Counted from the first letter of the stretch, positions 28,999 through 39,815 are shown. The stretch is DNA of 52,625 nucleotides from Candidatus Cloacimonadota bacterium (GCA_021735645.1 JAIPGP010000016.1:1-52625); one strand, 5' to 3'. Notes: a model not told the origin generated them from the letters alone. A program made the numbers and translations.

Positions 28999-29895
28999 AT
29001 GAAGAGAATAGTACTGATAATAGCATTTATAGCAGTGATCGGGCTGTTACAGGCTGAAGTGGATGGCAGTAAAGGATTTCAAATGCTGAGGATCATTAAT
29101 GATCCGGTGACAGCAGCACAGGGCGGTAATGGCGTGATCAATTCCATTTCTGGTTATTCATATCTGGATAATGCCGCAGCTCCACTGCTGCAAAATGGGA
29201 AAGTGGTTAGTTTCTGCCAAAATTTATGGCTGTTTGATACAAAGCTGGGCAATATAGGATATCGCAACAGTATGGGAAAAACAAGTTTTGGATTTGCCAT
29301 GCGCTATCTGGATTATGGAGAAATACCTCGCACTACAGATGTGGGCGATCCTATCGGAAATTATCAGCCCATGGACCTGGCGATTACCTTTAATTTCGGT
29401 CTGCGACTGGCGGCGAGCCACTATCTGGGAGTCAATCTGACGGGGCTTTATGAGAAAATAGACAATTCGTCCAGTAACGGTATTTCGGGTGATATTGGGT
29501 ATATATACCTGACCCCGATCCGGGATTTGCGGGTATTGGCAGGCATGAAGAATTTTGGCAGTACCACAAAAATGGATCAGGAAAATATTGAGCTGCCATT
29601 TACTATGGAACTGGGATTCAGTAAGGATTTTACTGTAAATGATAATCGTCTAACTACTGAGTTTAAACTGGTCAAAGACATTGATAATGACGAATTGAAG
29701 GGTTCTTTGGGCGTGGAAGCTAATGTCTATAAGATTCTGTTTATACGTACCGGGTACAAGATTGGTTATGATCTGGAAAATATCAGTGCCGGTTTTGGCG
29801 TGAAAATGTACGGAATCAGTATTGATTATTCTTTTAATCCAATCGGGGAAGATCTGGAAGATGTTCATCTTCTTGGATTGAGCTATCACTTTTAA
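28999..29895 (+). CDS. PorV/PorQ-like outer-membrane beta-barrel protein
   Basis: Signal peptide, KGFQMLRIINDPVTAAQGGNGVI, FGFAMRYLDYGEI, amphipathic beta pattern to C-term LGLSYHF. Confidence 0.8.
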   Translation: MKRIVLIIAFIAVIGLLQAEVDGSKGFQMLRIINDPVTAAQGGNGVINSISGYSYLDNAAAPLLQNGKVVSFCQNLWLFDTKLGNIGYRNSMGKTSFGFAMRYLDYGEIPRTTDVGDPIGNYQPMDLAITFNFGLRLAASHYLGVNLTGLYEKIDNSSSNGISGDIGYIYLTPIRDLRVLAGMKNFGSTTKMDQENIELPFTMELGFSKDFTVNDNRLTTEFKLVKDIDNDELKGSLGVEANVYKILFIRTGYKIGYDLENISAGFGVKMYGISIDYSFNPIGEDLEDVHLLGLSYHF

Positions 29896-29909
29896 ACAAA
29901 TAAAGGCAA

Positions 29910-32900
29910 ATGAAAAAGATTGTTATTCTGCTGGGGTGGGCAGTTATCGCTACAGGGCTCTTTGCTCAGGATTACACCCCGGGCGAATTGATCATCAAAA
30001 CCAGCAGTCCCCGCTCCCTGGAAAGAAATTGTCTGGGACTGGCGGAGCTGGATAGTTATTTAGCTGAAAATGGACTTTTAGATATTCAGCCAATAGTCAG
30101 CGGTGCTGAAAGTGAGTATTTTATTGCCCGGGTTGCTGAACCAATAGAGATAGAAAACTTAAATTCGCTGAGACTGGCTGGGGTGGAATACATCGAACCT
30201 AATTATCTCAGTGAATTCCTGGTCTATCCGAATGATCCGCTGCTGTATGAGCAGTATATGGATATTATCAATGTGCCCTCAGCCTGGAATATAACCACCG
30301 GCAGGAAAGAAATTCTGGTGGCTATCGTGGATTCAGGCACGCATAGCGATCATCCTGATCTGCAGAAAAACCTCTATATTAACCAGTCTGAAATCCCCAC
30401 TACACTACTGAATGAAATAGATGTTAATAATGATAATGAAGCTTCTAACCCGGAACTGATTGCCTGGTTTACTGCGGAAAACCTTGATCTTGATAATGAT
30501 GGCGTGATTTCGCATCAGGACCTGCTGGCGGAGCAGTCACCCTTGATAAATGGTATTGATGATGATGGAAATGGATATATTGATGATATCTGGGGCTGGG
30601 ACTTCACAGATGCCGGGGAACTGGCGAATATAGCATCCGGTGACTATTTACATCAGGATAATGACCCCGAAGATGAATATAATCACGGTACTCACGTTGC
30701 CGGTATTATTGGAGCAACTCCTAATAATAGCCAGGGAATTTCTGGTGTTTGCTGGGATGTGAGAATACTCACAGTACGGGCAGGATTTAAAACTGCTGAT
30801 GGTTTGAGTGGTGTGCTGCAGGACGATGATGCTGCTGCCGGAATTATCTATGCTGCTGATATGGGCGCAGATGTGATAAATCTTTCCTGGGGAGATTATG
30901 TCTATGCCGCTATTATCGCTGATGCCTGCGAATATGCCTATAATTGCGGCAGTATCATAGTTGTGAGTGCCGGTAATACCGCCTCGGCAGGTTTAATGTA
31001 TCCCGCCAGACTGGCTCATACAATATCTGTGGGCGCAGTTGATGATCAGGGAGACAGGTTCTGGCAATCAAGTTATGGTGAATATCTTGATATTATGGCA
31101 CCCGGAGTGAGTGTGATGAGTTGTTTTGATATCGAAGAGCCTTATTACGAGCAGATGAGCGGTACTTCCATGAGTGCACCCTATATCAGCGGTGCTATTG
31201 CATTACTGCTGGCATATAAACCGGATAGCAGCTTTGAGGAAATCCGTGCCAGACTGGCATATTCGGCACTTGATCTGGGAGAAATCGGCAAAGATAATTA
31301 TTACGGCAATGGTCTTCTGAATGCTTACGCTTTATTACAAATTGAAGATACTCCCTTTATAGAAGTCACTTATCCGTTTGATAATGCCGGTATCAGCAGC
31401 AGTACTACTATTTGCGGAACTGTAACCGTTCCTGATTTTTCCCGCTATTCTGTGATGTTTACCCGGGAAAAAGAACCTACTTCTTTAGACTGGCTTTCAG
31501 TGGAATATCCGCATGAAAATTCCCCGGAATGGCAAAATGAAATCGTGATTGATGGAGAACTTGCCTGGTTTGAAATTCCCGCAGAAGATGGGGACTGCAT
31601 CGTGAAAATAGAAGTTGTCACTATCTCTAACCAGCACTATGAATATGTATTTAATTTAAATATTGATCAGACTCCTCCCCTGCTGAACGAAGCAGAAACC
31701 ACTATGCAAACCAGATATGAAGGCGAGAATCTGGTTAATTACCTGAAACTGAAATACAATGAACCGGTTGATCTGGAAGTGGTTATGCAAAACTCCGAAA
31801 ATGACCCCTTTACACTGTATTCCAGTGATACAGACAGCCTTCATTTTCTGAAACTGCCCGTGCTTCAGCAGCCGGGTGATTACAGTGCAGTTATTCACGC
31901 GACAAATATTTGCGGACTTATTGCCATCTCTGAGATTACTGAAATATTGCCGGTACAAAGATACTGTCTGGATTACAGTTCCTGGGAATACAGCGTTACC
32001 GGAGAAGCATTAGTGTGCCTGCCACATCCATTTGATTATGATGAAGATGGTCTTGATAATGATATTCTGGGTATGCATCTTGACGCAGAATTGAATCGCA
32101 CTATCTCTATCTGGGAAGATTCCGGCTCCAGTTTGCAGCAAAGAGAGACAATATCTGGTTTATCTGCCTGGTTCTGGCCCCACAGCATTGGCAATGTGGC
32201 ATATAACAGTTTTGAAGTAGTGGGAGTAGAAGCAAATTCCGCTACTGTATATGAAGTGAATGGGGCGTCTGCAAATCTCTCCTGGACTTTGAATAACAGT
32301 TACGGTGGATCATTTATTGATTATAATGGTGATGGTATTGATGATCTGGCATTGATCCAGAACATTACTCAGGGCAATATCACAAAACGCGTGCTGGGAC
32401 TGCATAAAAAATTCGGTAATTCTTGGCAGACCCAATATATTATCTATAATGATACTGATACCTACAGCAAAAATGAGTTTTTGAATAAGGTGGAATGCTG
32501 CGATCTTGATAATGACGGTAATCAAAATATCATTACCTGTGATAATGACGGTGATGTGATCATTTATGAACAGAGTGCTCCGGTACAGCCTTTTTTACAG
32601 GTCTGGCAGCAGAGAATGCCGGTAACTGATGCAGACTATCTGGTGAGTGGAAATTTCAGAATGGCAGACAGCACAGATTTTTGTGCAGGTGCCTGGAATT
32701 ATGACTCCAAAAGTGATGCCAAAACTTTTACCTGCTTCGTATTTTTCTCCGCTGCTGGCAATAATGATCAATATATTGCTACAGATACCCTTTACTTTGA
32801 CGAATATCGGGAAAATAATGCTATTACCTGCTCTGACCTGGATGGTGACGGTGATGAAGAACTTATCTTTGCCTTAGACCCTAATCTCTATATTATTGAT

Positions 32901-34259
32901 TATATAGACACCGATGATGACCAGATCAATGACAGCTATATGCCTGTCTGGAAGGGACTTTCTGACCAGCATTACCCACATTCTGTCACGGCTGTGCCGG
33001 CAATGAACGGAGCTTCCGGACATATCATTGCTAATTCCCTGGTTTCTGGTGACAGAAAAAGTAATTATATCATGCCGCGGGAAGAATTCTCCGGTCCACC
33101 AGCTGTGGAAGGTTTTCAGGCAAAAGTAATTGATCAGAATTCTATCAGCTTAACCTGGCTGCCTAGTCAGACCGCAGAATCATACCGCATCTATCGAAAA
33201 GCAGAAACTGAAAATGACTGGCAGGAAATCCTGCTGACTGAAACTGCTGAAAACTGCTTTACAGATAGCGGTTTAGTGCCGGGAACTGCCTGGAATTACC
33301 GGATTACAGCATTTCACAGCAATTATGAACCTCCTGAAAGCCTGCCCTCTTTCTGGCAGTCCGCCACTCCTGATTACCCTCCTGCTTTAGCACAGGAAGT
33401 TCAAATGATCTCGCCCTGGAATCTGAAACTTGTCTTTGATCAGCCCCTGGCAAACACGGCTGTAAATACAGGTCAATACCTGGTGAATAATAATCTGGGC
33501 AGACCGGCTTCCGTGAATATTATCCAGCAAAAAAAAGGCGTTTTGCTGGCATTTCACAACCAGATACCGGAAAATGATAATTACCAGATTGAAATCAGCG
33601 GTCTCACTTCCGAAACGGGTATTTCTCTCGGGCACAGTGTATATGACTTTATCTGGCAGCCGGATACTTTTGCTCCCTGCATCATCTCTTCAGAAGTTGT
33701 GGAACCCCGCAAAGTGGTAATTCGCTTTAATGAACCAATTGACGTAAATACAGCCGCCCAGCTGGCAAATTACCATCTCACAACCATTTTAGCTGATCCG
33801 GATAACTATATCACCCAGGTACTGCCGGAATCTGAACTGGTATATATCAGGCTGGCAAATGATCTCGCTGCCAGCAATCAGCCCTACTATCTTAAGATAA
33901 GCGGTATCTCTGATCTGGCAGGTAATCTTATTAACAACCTGGGTAATAAAACATATTTCACCTTGACAGATAGAACCCTGTTAAATATGGTAGCTTATCC
34001 TAATCCCTTTGAAACAGGAAAGTATGAGGAGTTCAGGTTTGCTGCACTGCCTCTTGGTGAAGCCGGGGAATTATGGATATATGATTTAGCCGGAGGCCTG
34101 GTTTTTCACGCCAGTTTTGCACCCCGTACAGTACTGGAGAATTATTATTCCTGGAAAGGGAAAAATAGTTCGGGCAAACAGGTATCTTCCGGTATGTATT
34201 TTTATATAATGCAGATAGGTGAAAACAGGCAGCGGGGAAAAATTGCAGTAATTAATTAG
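29910..34259 (+). CDS. Secreted subtilisin-like (S8) serine protease, multidomain with FlgD-like C-terminus
   Basis: Triad: VAIVDSGTHSDHPDL, YNHGTHVAGIIG, SGTSMSAPYISGAIA; C-term YPNPFETGKYEEFRFAALPLGEAGELWIYDLAG. Confidence 0.95.
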   Translation: MKKIVILLGWAVIATGLFAQDYTPGELIIKTSSPRSLERNCLGLAELDSYLAENGLLDIQPIVSGAESEYFIARVAEPIEIENLNSLRLAGVEYIEPNYLSEFLVYPNDPLLYEQYMDIINVPSAWNITTGRKEILVAIVDSGTHSDHPDLQKNLYINQSEIPTTLLNEIDVNNDNEASNPELIAWFTAENLDLDNDGVISHQDLLAEQSPLINGIDDDGNGYIDDIWGWDFTDAGELANIASGDYLHQDNDPEDEYNHGTHVAGIIGATPNNSQGISGVCWDVRILTVRAGFKTADGLSGVLQDDDAAAGIIYAADMGADVINLSWGDYVYAAIIADACEYAYNCGSIIVVSAGNTASAGLMYPARLAHTISVGAVDDQGDRFWQSSYGEYLDIMAPGVSVMSCFDIEEPYYEQMSGTSMSAPYISGAIALLLAYKPDSSFEEIRARLAYSALDLGEIGKDNYYGNGLLNAYALLQIEDTPFIEVTYPFDNAGISSSTTICGTVTVPDFSRYSVMFTREKEPTSLDWLSVEYPHENSPEWQNEIVIDGELAWFEIPAEDGDCIVKIEVVTISNQHYEYVFNLNIDQTPPLLNEAETTMQTRYEGENLVNYLKLKYNEPVDLEVVMQNSENDPFTLYSSDTDSLHFLKLPVLQQPGDYSAVIHATNICGLIAISEITEILPVQRYCLDYSSWEYSVTGEALVCLPHPFDYDEDGLDNDILGMHLDAELNRTISIWEDSGSSLQQRETISGLSAWFWPHSIGNVAYNSFEVVGVEANSATVYEVNGASANLSWTLNNSYGGSFIDYNGDGIDDLALIQNITQGNITKRVLGLHKKFGNSWQTQYIIYNDTDTYSKNEFLNKVECCDLDNDGNQNIITCDNDGDVIIYEQSAPVQPFLQVWQQRMPVTDADYLVSGNFRMADSTDFCAGAWNYDSKSDAKTFTCFVFFSAAGNNDQYIATDTLYFDEYRENNAITCSDLDGDGDEELIFALDPNLYIIDYIDTDDDQINDSYMPVWKGLSDQHYPHSVTAVPAMNGASGHIIANSLVSGDRKSNYIMPREEFSGPPAVEGFQAKVIDQNSISLTWLPSQTAESYRIYRKAETENDWQEILLTETAENCFTDSGLVPGTAWNYRITAFHSNYEPPESLPSFWQSATPDYPPALAQEVQMISPWNLKLVFDQPLANTAVNTGQYLVNNNLGRPASVNIIQQKKGVLLAFHNQIPENDNYQIEISGLTSETGISLGHSVYDFIWQPDTFAPCIISSEVVEPRKVVIRFNEPIDVNTAAQLANYHLTTILADPDNYITQVLPESELVYIRLANDLAASNQPYYLKISGISDLAGNLINNLGNKTYFTLTDRTLLNMVAYPNPFETGKYEEFRFAALPLGEAGELWIYDLAGGLVFHASFAPRTVLENYYSWKGKNSSGKQVSSGMYFYIMQIGENRQRGKIAVIN

Positions 34260-34286
34260 GCGCTTTGCCCAGGAAAGGAGAAAATT

Positions 34287-35102
34287 ATGATATCAATGGA
34301 CTGGAAAGAGCGGTTGCGCAGAGATTCGGATGATTTCTTCAAGAATAAAATCCCGGTGGGTTTTTATGATATTGAAATTGTTTATAATGCATATCCTTTA
34401 AGGATCAATAACAAAATACCTAATGAGGTCATTGCCTTTGTAGGTAAAAAAATTGCATCCAAAATCGCTGATCAACCCACAGAATACATCAAGTTTTATG
34501 ATTATTTATTTGATCATAAAGGGGAAACCGGTAAAATCCTGTTTGCCTATATTATCACCCGGGCATTACAGAAATCTCCCGATATTTTCTTTCCTTATCT
34601 GGAGAAAAAACTTTTCACTCTTAAAGATGCAAAATTAGCGGTTCTCATAGTTGATAAAGCTATCTGTCCCCTAGTTCGAAAAGAACCAACTAAATACCAG
34701 AATATCATCATTAGCTGGGCAAAAATTGATCACCCGAGCCTTACGCTCTCAATGCAGAAAATCATTACCAGTATCATGCAGACCCACCCGGAAAATATCC
34801 CGGAAATATTTCATCATCTGGAATCCGGCTGGCTGAACGCCGGAGAACCTGTGATTAAAATGAATATTGCTGTCATGAAATCTATTTATAAGATCAACCC
34901 TGATTTCTATTATAAAATTTATGGTCATTATCAAAATACCCGGGAACCTATCTTTGCCGAAATCCTTACTGGTGCCATTATGGATTATCATCCCGATATT
35001 GAAACAGCAGTTACTCACTGGTCGCAGAGCGGTAATACCCGGCTCAAGAAGTACGGAATGCATGCTCTTAAGTTAATCAATAAAAAAAGGAAAAATAAGT
35101 AA
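34287..35102 (+). CDS. HEAT-repeat-like hypothetical protein (DNA alkylation repair-like fold possible)
   Basis: All-helical repeat pattern; overlaps start of greA. Confidence 0.5.
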   Translation: MISMDWKERLRRDSDDFFKNKIPVGFYDIEIVYNAYPLRINNKIPNEVIAFVGKKIASKIADQPTEYIKFYDYLFDHKGETGKILFAYIITRALQKSPDIFFPYLEKKLFTLKDAKLAVLIVDKAICPLVRKEPTKYQNIIISWAKIDHPSLTLSMQKIITSIMQTHPENIPEIFHHLESGWLNAGEPVIKMNIAVMKSIYKINPDFYYKIYGHYQNTREPIFAEILTGAIMDYHPDIETAVTHWSQSGNTRLKKYGMHALKLINKKRKNK

Positions 35103-35572
35103 TGGCGAACTATATCACAAAAGAAGGAATGCAGAGGCTGCGACTTCGCATTCAAGAATTAATAGACCAGAGGGCAATTATTATCAAACAGGTAGTGGAA
35201 GCCCGAGAAATGGGCGATTTAAGTGAAAATGCTGAATATCATGCTGCCCGAGAAAAACAGCGGGATATCGAAAACGAATTTAATAACCTCAATAAACGGA
35301 TGAGCTGTCTGATGGTGATAGACCCTGATAACATCTCCAAAGATACTGCCCGTTTCGGAGCTAAAGTGTGTATGCAGAGCCTGGAAGATAAGCAGAATAT
35401 TTATCTGCGACTGGTCGGCGTGGATGAAGTATATAAAAGTGATGATGAGTATGAAAGAACTTCAATTCTTTCACCCCGCGGAAAAGCTGTGATTGGTAAA
35501 AAAGTGGGCGATATTATCACTGTGAGAGCTCCTAAAGGGGTTTTTGAATATAAAATCATTTCAATACAATAA
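35102..35572 (+). CDS. greA: Transcription elongation factor GreA
   Basis: AREMGDLSENAEYHAAREKQ and C-terminal ILSPRGKAVIGKKVGD. Confidence 0.96.
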   Translation: MANYITKEGMQRLRLRIQELIDQRAIIIKQVVEAREMGDLSENAEYHAAREKQRDIENEFNNLNKRMSCLMVIDPDNISKDTARFGAKVCMQSLEDKQNIYLRLVGVDEVYKSDDEYERTSILSPRGKAVIGKKVGDIITVRAPKGVFEYKIISIQ

Positions 35573-35591
35573 ACCTAGATAGAGGAATGTT

Positions 35592-37013
35592 ATGAAAAAA
35601 ACTGAAGATATCCAAAAGGATCTTATTTATTCAAGAAAGAATTTCTGGAAAGAATTCAGTCAGGAAAAGGATGAAGCTTACGAATTATGTGACGAATACA
35701 AGCAATTTCTGGATGAATGCAAAACTGAACGAGAATGTACTGATTTTTATCAGAAAAAGCTGCAGAATATGGGATATACTGAGCTAAAAGACGGGGTGAC
35801 AGGTAAAAAATACTTCCGCACTTCCCGTTGCAAAAATGTCGCTATTGCCCAAAAGGGCAAGCTGCCCGTCAGCGCTGGAGTTAATCTGATAGTCTCTCAT
35901 ATTGATGCTCCTAGAGTAGATTTCAAGCAATCACCACTCGCTCAGGATTCTGCCAGCGGCTTAGGCATCATTAAAACTCATTATTATGGTGGTATAAAAA
36001 AATACCAGTGGATGTCCACTCCCCTGGCAATACATGGGGTGATTATCCGTCAAGATGGCACTAAGGTGAATATCTGTCTTGGTGAAGATGAAAATGATCC
36101 CGTTTTCGTGATGCCGGACCTGCTGCCGCATTTAGCTAAAAAAGTGCAATACACTGAAAAACTCGCTACTGCTGTTAAGGCAGAACACATGCAGATCGTC
36201 TTTAATTCTATCCCTTATATTGATTCCGAAGATAAAGAAGTTAAAGATGCTGTTAAGCTGAATGCCCTTATTTTACTGAATGAAAAATATGGCATCTGCG
36301 AAGAAGATTTCCTGAGCGCTGAACTGGAAATTGTCCCTGCCGGAAAAGCACGTGATGCCGGACTTGACAGGTCTATGGTTATGGCTTATGGACAGGATGA
36401 CCGCATTTGTGCCTTCACTTCTGCCCGGGCTATCACAGATATCACTGCCGAAGATTTCCAAAAGACAGCTATCGTATTTCTGGCTGATAAAGAGGAAATT
36501 GGCTCAGAAGGTAATTCTGGAGCAAAATCTATCTTTATCATTGATTTTATTGCTGACCTTCTGGCTGCCAGCGGTGAAAAAAATGACAGCGTTACCCTGC
36601 GGAAAACTCTGCTTAACAGCCAGATTCTCTCAGCAGATGTGAATGCTGCTATTAATCCCAATTATCCTACTGTGCATGAAAAACAGAATGCCGTGCATCT
36701 GGGCTGCGGGGTAGGAATCGCCAAATACACCGGCTCCGGCGGAAAAGGCGGCTCTAATGACGCTAATGCCGAGTTTAATGCTCACGTCTTTAAGATATTC
36801 AATGAAGGCGGTGTCTGCTGGCAATCCGGCGCCTTAGGCAAAGTGGATGAGGGCGGCGGTGGCACGATCGCTAAATTCATGGCTGAATATGGCGCTGATG
36901 TTATTGATTGCGGTCCCGGTGTGCTGGGAATGCATTCTTTATATGAACTCACCAGTAAAGCTGATATTTATTCATCATACAAAGCCTATAAGGTTTTCTT
37001 CCTGAAAGGTTAA
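35592..37013 (+). CDS. M18-family aminopeptidase
   Basis: IVSHIDAPR, FLADKEEIGSEGNSGAKS, GPGVLGMHSLYELTSKAD. Confidence 0.93.
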   Translation: MKKTEDIQKDLIYSRKNFWKEFSQEKDEAYELCDEYKQFLDECKTERECTDFYQKKLQNMGYTELKDGVTGKKYFRTSRCKNVAIAQKGKLPVSAGVNLIVSHIDAPRVDFKQSPLAQDSASGLGIIKTHYYGGIKKYQWMSTPLAIHGVIIRQDGTKVNICLGEDENDPVFVMPDLLPHLAKKVQYTEKLATAVKAEHMQIVFNSIPYIDSEDKEVKDAVKLNALILLNEKYGICEEDFLSAELEIVPAGKARDAGLDRSMVMAYGQDDRICAFTSARAITDITAEDFQKTAIVFLADKEEIGSEGNSGAKSIFIIDFIADLLAASGEKNDSVTLRKTLLNSQILSADVNAAINPNYPTVHEKQNAVHLGCGVGIAKYTGSGGKGGSNDANAEFNAHVFKIFNEGGVCWQSGALGKVDEGGGGTIAKFMAEYGADVIDCGPGVLGMHSLYELTSKADIYSSYKAYKVFFLKG

Positions 37014-37064
37014 ATATTATTCAGGCAGGCTGAACACTCAGCCTGCCTGGGTTTTGGAGATTAT

Positions 37065-37823
37065 ATGTTAAAAAAATTCTGGCTGATCTTTCCCCTGGCA
37101 ATACTAATACTTCTCTCTGCCTGTTCGTCCAATAAGGCTTTGCAGCAAATGAGCCCCGGTGAAGCAAAAATCATCGGCGATAAGTTCTTTGCCCAGGGAA
37201 AATATAAAAAAGCAATGCCCTACTACCAGAAAATAGTTAATGAAAGCAATACAATTCTGCTGGCAGATGCCCAATTACGCCTGGCAGATTGTTTCTATTT
37301 CCGCAAAGAATACATCGACGCCCGTTTTGAATACGAAGAATTTATCCGCCAATTCTCTGATCATCCCCAGGTTGCTTATGCTTTTTTCCAGATTGGCATC
37401 TGCTTTTACAATCTCTCGCTGGATGCTCATTATGATCAGGATGAGACCTTTTCTGCCATTGATGCCTTCACAGAATACATTGATAGATTCCCCTTCCATG
37501 AAAAGAAAAACGAAGCAGTGCAATACATCAAAGACTGCCGCTATAAGCTGCTGGAAAAAAAGTATTACAATGGCTATGCTTATTATAATATGTCCGATTT
37601 CCCCGCGGCTCTGCTCTATTTTGATGAAATCATCGCCTTGAACAATTTCGATGAACTTGATAAAAAAGCGATATATTATTCCGCAAAAATGTATCTCTAT
37701 AGAAAAGACCTTGAAAATACAGATATTATGCTGGCTAAATTGACCGAAAAATATCCCGATGCCAAAGAAACTAAAAATATCCAAAGAAAAAGGGATAAAC
37801 TGGTCAAAAAACTGCAAGAATGA
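37065..37823 (+). CDS. bamD: BamD/YfiO-like outer membrane assembly lipoprotein
   Basis: Lipobox LSAC, TPR pattern FAQGKYKKAMPYYQKI, FRKEYIDARFEYEEFIRQF. Confidence 0.85.
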   Translation: MLKKFWLIFPLAILILLSACSSNKALQQMSPGEAKIIGDKFFAQGKYKKAMPYYQKIVNESNTILLADAQLRLADCFYFRKEYIDARFEYEEFIRQFSDHPQVAYAFFQIGICFYNLSLDAHYDQDETFSAIDAFTEYIDRFPFHEKKNEAVQYIKDCRYKLLEKKYYNGYAYYNMSDFPAALLYFDEIIALNNFDELDKKAIYYSAKMYLYRKDLENTDIMLAKLTEKYPDAKETKNIQRKRDKLVKKLQE

Positions 37824-38389
37824 AAATCGGACTGCTGGGCGGTTCTTTTGATCCCATTCACAACGGGCACATTGAAATTGCCCAGGCAGCTTTGCAACAG
37901 AACTTTGTCCAGCAGGTCTGGTTCATTCCCTCCTATATCCATCCGCTCAAAGACAGCAATGTTCACGCTGATTTTGAACAGCGTCTCAGCCTCATAAAAA
38001 AAGCTCTTGCCACTCTGCCCCATTGCGAAGCTCACGACTTTGAAAAACGCTCCCAGAATCCCAGCTTTACCCAAAAACTGATGCTATATCTCTACCAGAA
38101 TTTTCCCCAGCATGAATTCTATTTTATGACCGGCTATGACATTATCCCCGATTTACCTAAATGGTATAACTATCCCTGGCTCAAAGAAAATGTAAATTTC
38201 CTGATCATCACCCGCTCATCCAGCCAGAACATCGATAATGCCGACGAATTAAAACATCATCAATTCCTGCATATTCCACCTGTAGACATCTCCTCAACCC
38301 AGATCAGAAATCTGGCAGCTCAGGGAAAATCCATCCACGGACTGGTTCCCCATATCATAGAACCAGACATCATAGAAATCTATAAATAA
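37820..38389 (+). CDS. nadD: Nicotinate-nucleotide adenylyltransferase
   Basis: GLLGGSFDPIHNGHIEIAQ, FMTGYDIIPDLPKWY, ISSTQIRNLAAQGKSIHGLVP. Confidence 0.95.
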   Translation: MKIGLLGGSFDPIHNGHIEIAQAALQQNFVQQVWFIPSYIHPLKDSNVHADFEQRLSLIKKALATLPHCEAHDFEKRSQNPSFTQKLMLYLYQNFPQHEFYFMTGYDIIPDLPKWYNYPWLKENVNFLIITRSSSQNIDNADELKHHQFLHIPPVDISSTQIRNLAAQGKSIHGLVPHIIEPDIIEIYK

Positions 38390-38422
38390 CCCAGCCTGAA
38401 ACAGTAATTACCCCGCTAAAGA

Positions 38423-38462
38423 TATCGAGTTAAGACAACGTACACGTTGGATTGACTTGAGA
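38423..38462. repeat. Hairpin intergenic repeat (rc of CTCAAGTC...AACTCGAT family)
   Basis: atcgagttaagacaacgtacacgttggattgacttgag; hairpin CAACG-tgta-CGTTG. Confidence 0.55.
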
Positions 38463-38530
38463 ATCAGACCATTTATTCCCAGCCCAAATCACCTGCCCAT
38501 GTCATCCAGAACCCCTGGCTTTTCTAACAT

Positions 38531-39433
38531 TCACATTACATTCTTCCGGGTGTAGAGATTAAAGCCTGTCAGCTTCTGTTTTTTGTTCCTCGCGGCCTGT
38601 GTATTCCAGTTATCACGCTGATTTTGCGAAAGTGTTTGCCAGTTTTGACCAATTTCGATTATCTTATTATTAAAATACTGGGTCTGGGGATTGGCAGCGT
38701 GGTTATACTTTCGCCGGTGATAAAGCCAGGGATTCTGGTGTTTTTGGTCTTTATAACTGTAATCCGGAATGTCATAGACTACTTCTTCATGAAACTTCCC
38801 GGTGAGTGCCTGCAGCCAGTTGACTTTGCTGCGCATACCACGCCGATAAGTTTTCAGGCTTTCATACTGCGGTTCCGGCAAACTAAGAACGTGTTCCAGA
38901 TTGGCACTCAGCCAGGCATTATAGGCAATTTCCAGGTCCCCGCTGCTGATAATGAAGCTGCGGCTGCAGTATAATTCGCCCTGAAAATAAATCTCCAGTT
39001 CAAACTCGCCTTCGGCATGAAAGCTCAGCTCCACCTGCGTCCGCCCTGCTACTGTCCGCACAAACCCCATTGGCATGCCCTGCCACCTGAACTCATAATC
39101 ACCCCGCTCCCGCACATAAAACACCGTTTCACCCAAAAATTTCTGCTGCCCGCAAGGCAGGATATAGGGAGTATAATAGTTCAGCTTTTTGATAACTGAG
39201 GAATAATCGCTTTCTCTGGGATTACTCACCATGGCAGCAAAACGCCGGATGACTTCATTACGGATTGTCAGGGCAGTTTTCTGATAATAAGATACCGGCT
39301 GATAAGGATATTTCTCCTGCTCTCCGTTCCGCTTCTCATGGTAAACCACTCCCTCAAATTCTCCATGCACCTCAAAATTCCGCTCTACAAAATCTATCAC
39401 GCTTTTGTCTCTTCCCGTTTTCATAATTTCCAC
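38531..39433 (-). CDS. Hypothetical protein (300 aa)
   Basis: Long ORF without clear family match; C-term QNWQTLSQNQRDNWNTQAARNKKQKLTGFNLYTRKN. Confidence 0.7.
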   Translation of the reverse strand: MEIMKTGRDKSVIDFVERNFEVHGEFEGVVYHEKRNGEQEKYPYQPVSYYQKTALTIRNEVIRRFAAMVSNPRESDYSSVIKKLNYYTPYILPCGQQKFLGETVFYVRERGDYEFRWQGMPMGFVRTVAGRTQVELSFHAEGEFELEIYFQGELYCSRSFIISSGDLEIAYNAWLSANLEHVLSLPEPQYESLKTYRRGMRSKVNWLQALTGKFHEEVVYDIPDYSYKDQKHQNPWLYHRRKYNHAANPQTQYFNNKIIEIGQNWQTLSQNQRDNWNTQAARNKKQKLTGFNLYTRKNVM

Positions 39434-39504
39434 CTTATTTAAAATTTTCCCCCCTCAATATAATAAACAGATTAGCTCTTATGCCAACAAGTAATTATCA
39501 AAAT

Positions 39505-39760
39505 CCCAGACCAGAGATGGTCTGGATACGCAAAAAACCCAGACCAGAGATGGTCTGGATACGCAAAAACCCCAGACCAGGGATGGTCTGGATACGCAAA
39601 AACCCAGACCAGGGATGGTCTGGATACGCAAAAACCCCAGACCAGAGATGGTCTGGATACGCAAAAAACCCCAGACCAGGGATGGTCTGGATACGCAAAA
39701 ACCCCAGACCAGGGATGGTCTGGATACGTAAAAAACCCAGACCAGGGATGGTCTGGATAC
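39505..39760. repeat. Eight-unit ~33-bp tandem array of GNRA-loop palindromes CCAGACCA-GRGA-TGGTCTGG
   Basis: Eight near-identical units ccagaccag(a/g)gatggtctggatacgcaaaaa with no unique spacers. Confidence 0.95.
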
Positions 39761-39815
39761 AATCCGTCCACTGCGTCCACTTAGTCCACTGTCCACTCTC
39801 CCCCCTTTCCCCCAG

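Noticed and set aside
39505-39760. CRISPR array
   Set aside because: Linkers between palindromes are identical, with no unique spacers and no cas genes; it is a tandem hairpin array.
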